Shown piece by piece: positions 1 to 11,137 of a stretch of DNA of 64,000 bases (positions within the stretch are counted from its first letter, which is position 1; each line of letters opens with the position of its first letter). Both the position numbers and the translations under genes were made by a program. Origin of the DNA: Daedaleopsis sinensis (lineage: Eukaryota; Basidiomycota; Agaricomycetes; Polyporales; Polyporaceae); assembly GCA_033807695.1 (NCBI GenBank), contig CM066305.1, positions 1,426,001-1,490,000 on the forward strand, in the 5' to 3' direction. The notes under the pieces are model-generated. The model did no database searches. It worked only from the letters and a program-made list of their open reading frames with translations, and was not told where the DNA came from.

Positions 1-1541
1 CGGCTTCGCAGAAACCCAAGACACCTTCAATGAACATGAGAGTCCGGTCGGGCACGACTCCGTCGGACATCAACAGCTTCTGCAAGCGAGCGAGCCGCCT
101 CGCACTCTCCCACATCGTCGACAAGGTCACGGTGACCGAACAGCTCATTCTGAATGGGGAGTCCCGCCACAAGGAATTCAAGATCGACCTAGCCTTCTAC
201 CCTCGCTCCGAGTACGAGCAGGAATACAACGTCACTCCCTTGGAGATCCTGGCGTGCTTTGGGTCGAAGTTCCCGCTCATCTTCAAGAAGGAGCTGCAGA
301 TCGAACTGAAGAAGCTCGATGCGGACTTGAAGAGTCAACGTTCGGAGCTTGGCAAGGGCCGGGCAGTGCGGGAACCCACTGGCGCAGCCGCAGCCGACGA
401 GGAAGAGGGAGAGGAACCAAGGAGCCGGCGACACGACGACGACGACGACGATGCGAGCGAGGTCGGAGACGGCGACGCGACCGCGTCCAAGGCGAAGCGC
501 CAGCGAAAGGAGCAAGCGACGTACGATGACGACGACGACGATGAGGAAGAAGCAGAACGGGGAGGCGAACTGGACGACATGGACATCGAAGCCGCGTATG
601 CCTCCTCTCCCGAAGAAGACGCGGACGAGGAAGATCCGGATCAAGACATGCCGGGGATCGAAGAGGAGCATGGCCGCGTAGAAGGCTTGTTCGTAGAGAA
701 CCTCCCCAGCGCTACCTCCTTCGCATTCCGCGACTCCGGGTGCACGATTGGGCTCCAGGTGCGTTTCTCGTCTGCGGTATGGGAATTCGCCACTGATGCC
801 AGTTTCTTAGTTCGGTTCCACGATGCCCAAATTATTACTTGTTGGGTTAGTCGAACGAGTCTGTCTAAAAACGGTTGTCCGTGAGATTCCAGGCATTACG
901 GATTGTTTCATGAACGAGGAGGATGGCAAGAACGGGGAGAAGATCTACTCAGTATGTCTCATGCTATAGCTCCAGCCTGACAAATTCGCTGATGCCGTAT
1001 ATGCCTAGCTAACGACCAACGGATCCAATCTTCCTGGTCTTTGGCAATTCGCCTCCACCACTGGCGCAAGCATCATCGAAGAGCACGGCATCTACTCGAA
1101 CGACATCTACGCTTTACTCTGTACATACGGAGTTGAAGCCGCCCGAGCCGCTATTCTGCGCGAAATAGGTGGCGTCTTTGCCGTGTACAAGATCGACGTT
1201 GACATCCGTCACCTGGAGCTTATCGCAGATTATATGGTATGTCACGCCGGTGCCGTTCGTTTTCTCTCCAACCCTGGCTCAACCGTGCCTTGCAGACATT
1301 CGATGGTGGCTACAAGCCCTTCAACCGAAAGGGGCTTTCCACGAATCCGTCACCGCTCCTCAAAGCATCCTACGAGACGACTGCAGCATTCCTGTCGGAC
1401 GCCACTTTGCACGGTGACTTTGATGACCTGACAACACCGTCCGGGAACATCGTCGTAGGCAGACTAAGCCTCACGGGTACGGGTGTTTTCGACGTCGTGG
1501 TGCCAGTCGACCATGCGGGCTCGGCCGCCGACATGTCATGA
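1..1541 (+). CDS. RPA190: RNA polymerase I largest subunit, C-terminal part (5' partial)
   Basis: The gene enters from the left edge in frame (ASQKPKTPSM, then MNMRVRSG), the conserved segment of the largest Pol I subunit that follows the bridge/trigger-loop region; the protein makes rRNA precursor in the nucleolus. Four exons join cleanly in phase: 1-758, 811-951, 1009-1236 and 1296-1541, giving 456 visible residues. The first exon contains a very acidic disordered insert (about residues 110-220, with runs of Asp at bases 433-452 and 526-546), usual for the jaw region of this subunit. The later exons read KLLLVGLVERV, LWQFASTTGASIIEEHGIYSND and TFDGGYKPFNRKG, and the protein ends in the family-typical GTGVFDV element. 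About three quarters of the protein lies outside the window. The antisense and other-frame ORFs here are products of the Asp/Glu codon repeats. Confidence 0.93.
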
Positions 1542-3433
1542 TCTGTATTGTGAGAAGTGGAAAAGTATTGTAGCGTCTATATGTAGCTAACTGCTGGTAT
1601 TCATCTTGCTGTCGAAGCTTCCATGTCTTGACCTGAGCCAAATGGTCACTTGGTCGCCGGTGCGAGGCTATTGACACAGACTATTCGCACTAGTCCAAGG
1701 TTTTGCGGAGGTAGCACGACCTGCTCGGGCTCGGGCCACACACGTAAGTAAACCACAATAAATTTCCGTGTGTGTTGCCTTCGTTTATCGCCACCGTCGC
1801 CCGAGTTGCGGATGCGCGAGTGCGCAGCCGTAACAGAAACACATGGTGCAGAGCTCCCAGGGGTGGCGCCCGCGTTGACCAGGCAAAGGATGGGGTTTGG
1901 CGCACGCTAGTGCCGACTTGTCCGAATGGAAATTTGCCCTTGTCTGGAGATGACAGTGACATAACATAACAAGGGCGTACGGCCGCTGACACGGACATAT
2001 TTCGGGTCAGACGAAACGAGGTATGTGGACGATGGCTGCAGGAACGGCCCGTTTGCTGAGATACTCCTTCGGCGCGGGATCAGTCGCCAGGACAGATTGG
2101 GTCAATGGGGCCAATGAATCGAAGGGCAGCCCTGGGCGTAGCGTACGAGAAATTACGGATTGAGGCCTCTGTTGTCGTTTCATCTTCGTACCCATCTTCT
2201 CATCTCGATGCAACGCACCCGGCCCTTTGTTTAACCTTCCGTGAATCTATGACCTAGCACCGGCGTTCTTCATTGCGACGATATGGCGCCTGGAGAAGAA
2301 CGACTAGCCGCAGCCGCACCGTCGTTCGCAAGGCTCCAATTTCGGTCAAGCCGTCCGTCATGTCGCAGGTGAATGCAGTCAGTCGAATAGGGCCACCATC
2401 ACCTAGTACGGATGGCATGATGATGTCTCCGTGGCGTACCAGTTCCTATTCAGAGAGAAACCTCAACGTCAAAAATATTTCACGAAAGCAAAACTGGACC
2501 ACTTCACGATATATAATGTGCCATGCAAGCTCACAGAAGTCCTCAGAAAGCTCACTCCACGGACTTCGAGCTCTGGGACTCGTCTAGCTATCAGCATTCA
2601 GCACTCAGCACTCAACACCAGCCCCCTTCCTCCAAACAACGCGTAGCATGTGTCGCCTTCGCCAGTAGGTTCCTTGTCGCTGTCCGCAACGACGACGACG
2701 TTGACCAATCTGTTCATAGGATCAGGACCGAATACAGGAGGTCCGTCAGAATTCGCCAGAACTCGGCAAATACAACGGGCTCACTGACGGCTATACACAG
2801 GTGTAACCACTGGGTGACCGCACGCGATGAGACGGTGAGACATCGAGCGGTCTCCGACTTCATTTGCTCTTCGGGTAACCTCATCAAATGCGATATAGGT
2901 TCAGTGCGATTCGGAGACTTGCATCTTCAGCCCGAGACACCCCTCGAACTGTAACGGGAATACCTGCAAGAAGACATGCTGGCAATAGTGAGTGGTGCAT
3001 CTCGGACCGTTGTCGATACGGATTCGCTAACGAGTAGTGCAGCCGTCAAGCCCCGCAGCAGTACAGTGAGTCTTGGCATCACCTTTCGGTGTCAAGTCAG
3101 AGTCCTGACCAAGGCCATTAGCTGAACACAAGGAGATGTTCTGCCCCAAGTGCGTTGCACTTGGGTACCGTTGAGCCCAACCACCACCAAGCCTTGGAGA
3201 GTACTCCCAGGGTTGCCAATCGGCCGATTTCTTGACATGTATCTCCGCAGAGGTTCGATATTCTTGAATGGATTAATTTCTTGATCGTATGTGTAAGCGT
3301 GCCGACAGAGTTGCATGGTAAGGAATGACAAGGATAGCATCGAAAGCGACGTAATACAGCAGTGGTACAGCAGCTGATGTATGCCTTATGGAGTGATCGG
3401 GTAGAGGTCAACGACGAGACGTACAAGTGACTA
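1542..3433. other. 1.9 kb gene-poor stretch with one doubtful small gene
   Basis: This lies between the Pol I subunit stop and the convergent SF3B6 stop. No ORF here has a recognisable domain. Bases 2508-2518 resemble a TATA box, followed by a C/A-rich leader and an ATG at 2648. About 2735-2990 can be read as short exons ending in a six-cysteine tail; I list that separately at low confidence. The rest shows no clear coding, repeat or RNA signal. Confidence 0.5.
2648..2990 (+). CDS. possible short spliced gene with Cys-rich C-terminus (doubtful)
   Basis: Bases 2732-2803 read as GKYNGLTDGYTQ-type sequence. If an intron runs from gtgtaa (about 2804) to the gatatag acceptor (about 2900), the next exon reads VQCDSETCIFSPRHP, then SNCNGNTCKKTCWQ and a TAG at about 2990. 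That tail has five to six closely spaced cysteines, as in small secreted fungal proteins. A TATA-like box lies near 2510. I could not find a consistent first exon with an ATG in the same phase, and no signal peptide is visible, so this may be chance. The plain ORF across the same bases has no recognisable feature. Confidence 0.2.
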
Positions 3434-3917
3434 TCAATCATCGTCTTGAATGTCGTGTTTCTTCTTTAGTTGCGCCAACTCCTCCTCCCTCCTAGCAAGC
3501 TCGGCTTTGGCCGCAGCAGCGTCCTGTTTGGCGGGCATATGGTATAGCACGACGATGTACCGTTCTTGCAAGTGAAACCCGTTCAGGTGGTCAAGAGCAT
3601 TCTTAGCCTGCCGGAGCGTCGGTCCCGGTCAGTTCTGAGCACGGAAGCGACGACTGAGCATACTCACATCCATCACGTCATCAAACACAACGAAGGCGGT
3701 CCCCTTTGTTTTCTGCTCATTACCGATCCGAATCTGGCGAATACTCCCGTACCGTCCGAACAAGTCGTAAAGGTCTTCGCCTGTGATCTGGTAGTTCAGA
3801 TTCTTCACGAAGAGGATCCGATTGGCACCAGGAGGAAGCTTGGTCTAGCAAGAAATGAGTGAAAGAGAGCGATGAACACACGGAGGAACGCAGTACCGTC
3901 GGTCTCTGCATGGCCAT
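3434..3917 (-). CDS. SF3B6: splicing factor 3B subunit 6 (SF3b14/p14)
   Basis: A 123-residue RRM protein of the U2 snRNP SF3b complex, which contacts the branch-point adenosine region together with SF3B1. Three exons (3897-3917, 3668-3844, 3434-3607) join in phase. The start MAMQRPT leads into KLPPGANRILFVKNLNYQIT, which carries RNP2 (ILFVKNLNY); RNP1 is in KGTAFVVFDD, and the family-typical HLNGFHLQERYIVVLY follows. The C-terminal tail is a basic/acidic helix ending in DIQDDD. Length matches the family (about 125 residues). The first exon is only 21 bases, so the gene is easily missed. It is convergent with the Pol I subunit gene and lies near two other spliceosomal genes at 9.3-13 kb. Confidence 0.93.
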
Positions 3918-4147
3918 GGTGGTGGTCGAAGAATGAAGTGCGACATGCTCTGCGGTGGCTGAAGCGCCGGAAACTGCGCTTCTTTCTCAAAAAGGCAGGT
4001 GTGTAAGAACGACCTTGATACATTCGACTCGGCTACCTTCCCTGCGGGTTCAAACTGCCAGTACTTTTCCCAGCTTCGTACATAGCTACAATGTGATTGA
4101 AAACCAGAGCAAAACACGCTATGGACTTGTCCAAACATAGGCTGCAA

Positions 4148-5142
4148 CTACAAGTAAAGCATTCCCAGGAGACCCATCGCGAAAGCCGTTCCGGCCATAC
4201 CAAGCTCCGGAACCCCAAGAGCTGAAGCTCGGTTGTTGCCTGTGTCGCTAGTGGGGCCCGTCGCGCTGCTCTGACTGCCAGATGCGGTTGTCGACGAGTT
4301 TGCGGCCGCAGTGGAGTTCGCGTCCGGGCCGGTCAAGAAGAAGTTGCCTGCGATCGGGCTTCCCAGCCCCGTCTGCTCCGCAAATGCCGAAATATTGAAG
4401 TTGCTGATGGGCGTCGATGCGTTGAGGATCGAGGGCACAACATCGCTGAAGTTTGCCGGCTGCACAAACAGCAGAAGAATGTACCTGCGATCGGCGAGCT
4501 ACGCATCAGCTCACGGACCAGAGTATGCAGTGAAGCAAACGGACCGGTGGGGGTCAGACCCGGCGGGAGGCGTGGGCCGCAGGAAGTCAGAGATAGCGGG
4601 AGTGTTGTTGACGAGCAACGCGCCATCGGCACTGCTTCCGTTCAAAGAGATGTTGGGGGCGAGTAGGTGACGGATCTGCGCAGACGTCGGATTCTGCGGC
4701 GTAGGAGCATCTGGGTCCACCATGGCCAGGACGAACGTCTGCGCCACGAGCGTCGTCACATTTGTAGTAAAGAACACCGTGGGACGCAGAGCGTTCTCTG
4801 CAGTTGCAAGGAGGTGAGACTTCTCTAATCCAGGTTACCGTAGCGTGACCACCTACGCTCGCGGGTCATGTTCAAGCCAGGCGTCACGGTGACATTGGTG
4901 TTTGTCGTGTTGTCCGTGAAGATGACCGTCAGAAGACCAGTAGGGTCAAATGAGGGTAGAACTTGATAACAGTTAGCGTTATGAGTACTGCCCATACAAA
5001 GTGAAGTCTCGAACTCACCATCCGGCACGATCTTGGCGTCGTTGAACGCCTGGACAACGTCCGGAATCGTCGTGTTTGTCGCGTCCTGCGCGAGAACGCA
5101 GGACACGGCGATGGCAGCGATTGTGAGCAGTTGGGTGAACAT
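4148..5142 (-). CDS. secreted, probably GPI-anchored PEBP-like protein
   Basis: Four exons (5019-5142, 4857-4961, 4545-4797, 4148-4484) sum to 819 bases, giving 272 residues. The start MFTQLLTIAAIAVSCVLAQ is a signal peptide; an upstream in-frame ATG at 5169 would add nine residues and is less likely. The phosphatidylethanolamine-binding fold is marked by MVDPDAPTPQNPTSAQIRHLL and, across the third intron, PHRYILLLF, the two ligand-pocket signatures of the family. The N-terminal half has several N-glycosylation sequons. The C-terminus is a Ser/Thr/Ala-rich stalk followed by a hydrophobic tail ending GLLGMLYL, a typical GPI-attachment signal. I infer a cell-surface or wall-associated location. 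The substrate is unknown; cytosolic PEBP and carboxypeptidase-Y-inhibitor relatives lack the signal and anchor. Confidence 0.85.
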
Positions 5143-5169
5143 GGCAGCTTGAGTCACCGTAGTGGACAA

Positions 5170-7040
5170 GAGCTCGAGGAGGCTGTTCTGAGACTCGTGG
5201 ATGGTGGGCTGTCACTGATCAGCCAATATATACCACGCGCCCTTTTCTTGGCACGCCTTAAGCTTAGGAATCCGGCCGTGTGATCGCACGGCAGGAGTAA
5301 CAGATCCCTCATGGGAGCCCGGTCGGCTTTCTCTCACTGTGCTGAATGGCGAGATGGAGACGTGTGCCCCACAGACCTCCGAAGGTACCACTCAGGGGGG
5401 TGTTCAAGTGTGAATATTCTCGCAATGCGGATTCCGGTGCCAGGCGATGCGTTGCGCAATGCGCAGTTACGGTACCAGCATTGCACATTGACGTGATGAT
5501 GTCAATGACCATAATACAGTCCTGATTTTAGAGCCAGTCAAGTGGTATTCTCCGTAACATGTTTAACCCGGGCAGATTATGAGTAATGATGAACTGCACT
5601 GTGCATATACCATACCCTCATGGTTGCGGTGGTATGGTGGTTTTGTTAGTCTCTTGATTTCAAGTTGAACCCCGGTGTGAAACCTTGAACAATCAGGCGA
5701 GCGATTCTTCGATGGTGTCGATGGTGAGGATGATATCATAACGGGAAGATTCCTGTCCTACTTTAAGAACGCTTGACATATGATATATGATAGCTTGCCT
5801 AGGTAGACGTCAGCTAATACCTCCGACCGGACAACAAACGAATCAATGAGCAAACTATGACCCACTGTTGACCCGAATGTGTAAATTCTGCTTGGGGAAC
5901 TTGAGACCCGTCCCGCAAAGGTAACATAACCACCGACGGGACTAACACCGGACGTTGGCCCGCGTGTTGAAGACATTGGAAACCTGCCATAGCGACTATG
6001 ATGAAATGACATAGCATGCCGATATGGAATTGCAATTCACCTTTACCGCGTAGCTGAGACATCTGGTTTCAATGTTTTAATCACCGGCAAGTACCTAATG
6101 TCCCAGGCAGAACTAACCCGATTAGAGTTGTGACGATTTATTGACGTCGCACTGTTGCTGAAGCTTCAATCGTTCTTCGGATGTAGTTCAGACGCTGTAT
6201 CGCATCGTAGGCAGCTATCGCGATTCATCAGAGAAGACTAGGAACGAAGACCAAGTCGCTTGCATGCTCGATAGTATCGCATCGTTCGGATGACTTCTGG
6301 CCCTGCGGCATTAGGAGAAATGCCCGGTGCGCAGCAGCGTATGAGACCAACCATATTGTGGTTAATGCTAGGCCAGGAACGGGCACTTGACGCTTCAGGT
6401 AAGTCAAAAGCAGAATTAGTTTTATTCACCTCTGGAATGCGCGAGCTTCAGATAAAGAATAGGCAGGTGTCGGAACATGGTGCGTACCTAGACTGGGTAA
6501 GGATTGACAAACTGCTACGACCGCATAGCGTCCGCGTTCCACAAGGTAAACTCGCGCCCTCACGTCTCGCGTATGTGCAAGGCTTTTCGCTTCGCATAAA
6601 CAATCACCGGGGTCGGGCGAGGTCTGACGTCGCCACCAATAGTCAAGTGGAGCATGTTCAGTCTATCATCACTCATATAATGCACTAGTACTTACCCCAG
6701 ATGGAGCAGTGTGCCACAGTCGAGACCACCGCGTTGGCGAGCTCCAGCGGTAGCGAAGATGTCAGCAGGGTTTAGCAGCGGTCGACTATGCTCCAGTCAA
6801 TCATTTCAGGACGTCAAACTCTCATGTCAGGCGTTAACCCAATCCGAGTCCGACGGGAGCGACAGGAACAGCGTCCGCGGCTCCTGGTGGATGCATCGGC
6901 GAGTTTACGGTGATGAATCGATTTCTATTCCACAGAAGGGAAGGGATGGATACAGGCCGAGATAAACAACTGCAACATGGGCTGATGAGCTTGTAACTTT
7001 TGTGGCAGACAGGGGCAATCCTCACCTCATCAAGGGTTAC
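5170..7040. other. 1.9 kb stretch without a supported gene
   Basis: This holds the promoter side of the PEBP-like gene and the 3' side of LCL2. ORFs up to 132 codons occur on both strands (e.g. 6290-6688 +) but none has a recognisable domain, codon pattern or splice-extended continuation. I see no terminal repeats or transposase remnants. Confidence 0.5.
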
Positions 7041-7478
7041 TCATATCTTCTGCGACAGCCGCTGCACCTCCGCACACTCGTTCTGCCCCCTCACACATAC
7101 AGATGTGAACGCCCCATGATCGTGCGCATCCGGTATTAGGCATTTGACGTCTTGAACGTCTGGACATGGGCATTCTGACGGTTGAGCGACACAGACAAGG
7201 GTGTCGGGACAGAGGTAGCTCGAGCAAGGCACTGTTTGGTGAGTGTCACTTATCAGTTTCAAGCTCTCGTCTGCCGATCCACAGGCGATGGTATGACGCA
7301 AGCAAAGGAGAGAGAATTACTCACCTGCGTCGGAATGCGCTTGCCATTGGCCCATACCACCCGCTGGTCTCTGCTGCTGCTGTTGATGCCCTCCGAACAT
7401 TTGCTCGAAAAAGCCGAACTGTCCAAGTACAATGGAGCAGTGAAGGGCCAGACACAACAATAATGTGTGGATAGACAT
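7041..7478 (-). CDS. LCL2: long chronological lifespan protein 2 family (ER-associated degradation)
   Basis: Two exons (7325-7478 and 7041-7231) give 114 residues. The first encodes a signal peptide (MSIHTLLLCLALHCSIVLGQ) and the family start FGFFEQMFGG with a short Gln run. The second carries the diagnostic cysteine framework CSSYLCPDTLVCV, ECPCPDVQDVKC and SVCVRG, ending near RLSQKI. Length and Cys spacing match LCL2 proteins, which in yeast are small secretory-pathway proteins linked to ER-associated degradation. The ATG is set by the signal peptide. An ACGCGT motif lies 11 bases upstream of the ATG and CACGTG about 115 bases upstream. Confidence 0.92.
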
Positions 7479-7488
7479 GGCGCTGCCT

Positions 7489-7597
7489 ACGCGTAGGATG
7501 GAGACAATGGTTATGAGGGATACGCTGATGGATGCGAGAGTCGAGAGGCACAGTGGAGAGCACGCGCGCCGTAGCACACAGCAGTGAGAGACACGTG
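7489..7597. promoter_or_regulatory. ACGCGT (7489-7494) and CACGTG (7592-7597) upstream of LCL2
   Basis: Both are exact palindromic hexamers. The first lies within CTACGCGTAG next to the start codon; the second lies within ACACGTGT. ACGCGT is the MBF/MCB core and CACGTG the bHLH/Cbf1 core in other fungi. Function here is inferred. Confidence 0.4.
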
Positions 7598-7916
7598 TCA
7601 CATGGCGTCGGGACACGTCAACAGACTCAAACAACGCGCCTGTGGCATCGGACTCATAGTCTGCACGATAAGCATCGTACATTCGCATAAACCTATTCGA
7701 AGATCGTACAAGACAATAGCACCACGCATCGCGCCATAACGCAGCGACGACTATGGCGGGACATAACAAGAGACATGGGGTACGAGACACATGTGGGGCA
7801 GTAGATGAATGTAGATGAATGTGTAGGCGTAATATCAAGCATACGGGGGATGGGGGATGGGAACCAAGGGAGGGAGCCAAAACTGACAGGCAATCTTGGT
7901 TTGTGACGGTAAAAGA

Positions 7917-8954
7917 TCACAAAATCATGTCGTCCTCGCCGTCGACGTCGTCAACTTCTTCCTCCATCGCGCGTCGCATTTGCTTCCGTTGTTCCTTCCC
8001 TAGAGGGGTACGGCCAGGAGTGACACCGACTAGGGTCGCTGCAGGACTAGCGACCGGGCGGAGGGTACGCTCCTTGGGGGTGACAACGGACGGGCGACCC
8101 GCGAGGTAGTCATACACATGCCTCGGGTGCGGTGACCCTGGGACCAACTTGTTGGAGGGGGAAAGGGCTTTGAGCCGCTGCGAAGGAGTGATGGGGTTGA
8201 CAGGCTTCTTCGTCGACTTCCGTCTAGGAGCGACGTTTTCCTTGTCGTACTCCTTGTCTGATGCAGACGGGCCATCGTCGATGGACACGCCGGTGCTACC
8301 AGCCACAGGAAGGATGATATGGGGATCTTGGTAGACGTCGAAACCAGGGTAGTGAATAGACTGCCGATTAGGGGGAGTAACCTCACGCGGGATGGTCAAA
8401 GGCGCGACGGTCAAAACGCGGGCGGCCATGGGATGAACATCCGCACCAGCTTGCCTGTTGAGAGCAGACCCAGGGTGCCCAGGAGGCGAACCAGGGGTCC
8501 GCGCGGACAACCGAGGCGAGCGACGTACTCGCGCCGGCTGTGTCCGTTTGGGGCTCCTCCGCGGGGTCCCCGAACCACCCCCGCTGCTCCGCGGGGCCTC
8601 GCAAACAGTGGTGTCCGAAGCCTCTGACGAGCCAAAGTCGAGCCGCTTCGCTGGACTGTCCTCGCCTTGCAGGAGAGCATGAAAATGAGCAGGTGCGAAC
8701 CTTGCGCTATTGCTCGAAGTTGAAAGTGGACTTTTCATCTTCGACATATGCGCACCCCCCTCCGCCTTCAAGCGCCGCTTCGCAGGGCTATCGAAGGAAC
8801 TCGCAGATGGCGAATGGGGCCGTTTGCGGTGGTTTGACACTCTGGGGGTAGGGGGGACAGGAACGAGACGCAGGTCAAGCTCTTGGAGAGGACCGGAACG
8901 AGAGCGGGGTGGCATGGCGAGAGGCGTGCTTGAGAGGGCAGCTGTCGAGCGCAC
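7917..8954 (-). CDS. KEN-box, SP/TP-rich nuclear-type protein of unknown function
   Basis: A single-exon 345-residue ORF, almost entirely disordered, that I cannot assign to a named family. Visible features are: a basic cluster typical of a nuclear localisation signal (SPAKRRLKAE, about residues 56-65); many minimal CDK sites (SP or TP more than a dozen times, for example RRSPRLSARTPGSPP and NPITPSQRLKALSPS); a KEN box in EYDKENVAPRR (about residue 240); and an RxxL D-box candidate in GRTPLGKEQR near the C-terminus. The centre has an order-prone patch, SIHYPGFDVYQDPHIILP. The tail is acidic (EEEVDDVDGEDDMIL). Together these suggest a cell-cycle-regulated APC/C and CDK substrate; a securin-like or transcription-regulator role is possible but unproven. 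A second ATG at 8915 (MPPRSR) could be the real start. The promoter contains two ACGCGT boxes. Confidence 0.75.
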   Translation of the reverse strand: MRSTAALSSTPLAMPPRSRSGPLQELDLRLVPVPPTPRVSNHRKRPHSPSASSFDSPAKRRLKAEGGAHMSKMKSPLSTSSNSARFAPAHFHALLQGEDSPAKRLDFGSSEASDTTVCEAPRSSGGGSGTPRRSPKRTQPARVRRSPRLSARTPGSPPGHPGSALNRQAGADVHPMAARVLTVAPLTIPREVTPPNRQSIHYPGFDVYQDPHIILPVAGSTGVSIDDGPSASDKEYDKENVAPRRKSTKKPVNPITPSQRLKALSPSNKLVPGSPHPRHVYDYLAGRPSVVTPKERTLRPVASPAATLVGVTPGRTPLGKEQRKQMRRAMEEEVDDVDGEDDMIL

Positions 8955-9053
8955 GAGTTAGAGATGTGGTTGTGGAAGACCGGGGAATCGGAGGGCGGGG
9001 ATGGGCGTATTTATGATGGGCAGTGGGCGTTGGAAACCAAACCATGACACGGC

Positions 9054-9133
9054 ACGCGTCGCGGCTAATCGTTCCCCGCGACGCGATAGCACGTGACTTA
9101 CCGGTCACACCGTCACACGAGCCACAGACGCGT
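9054..9133. promoter_or_regulatory. two ACGCGT boxes flanking CACGTG, upstream of the KEN-box gene
   Basis: ACGCGT at 9054-9059 and 9128-9133, CACGTG at 9090-9095, with an E2F-like TTCCCCGCG between them. They lie 100-180 bases upstream of the ATG at 8954. ACGCGT is the binding core of MBF, which drives G1/S genes in yeasts; its use here is inferred from sequence only. The rest of 8955-9328, up to the end of the neighbouring helicase gene, holds no gene. Confidence 0.5.
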
Positions 9134-9328
9134 TCGAGGCTGTCCCCCGACCCTGAGCCCGATGACTCGCGAACGGTCGAGAAGGGGTGGTATCAAAGGC
9201 GGTAGAGTCCGCTCACTAGATGTCCAGACGCAAAGGGTATCACTGCACGCAACAAAGGAGGGTGGAATGGAAACTTCCCGACGTGATTAGTGTACAGCAA
9301 ATACAACGGATACATAGCAAGGGACGAC

Positions 9329-10977
<1,649 letters not shown>

Positions 10978-11137
10978 AGTGGGCGAGGTGGAGGAAGAGA
11001 GAGAAGGTCGGAGTTCGAAATCTGAACGCGAGGCTCGCAGACGAGCGTAGAGACTCAGAGCGCCCAATGCGTACCGTCTCCTCCAGTCCCGTCTTCGCCG
11101 TAATTCTCCTCTGTGGCTCTCCTTCTACTAGCTCACC
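10978..11137. promoter_or_regulatory. compact bidirectional promoter between FAL1 and SF3A3
   Basis: Only 160 bases separate the two start codons. The segment is CT-rich on one strand, with no TATA box that I can see. The two genes encode spliceosome-associated proteins, so shared control is plausible. Confidence 0.6.

Noticed and set aside
189..671. 160-codon reverse ORF opposite the Pol I subunit
   Set aside because: It is the mirror of Asp/Glu codon repeats (GAC/GAG read backwards as Val/Leu/Phe); the + strand is an unmistakable family member.
1690..1998. 102-codon reverse ORF in the 3' flank of the Pol I subunit gene
   Set aside because: No recognisable sequence, no credible introns, and no promoter or family evidence.
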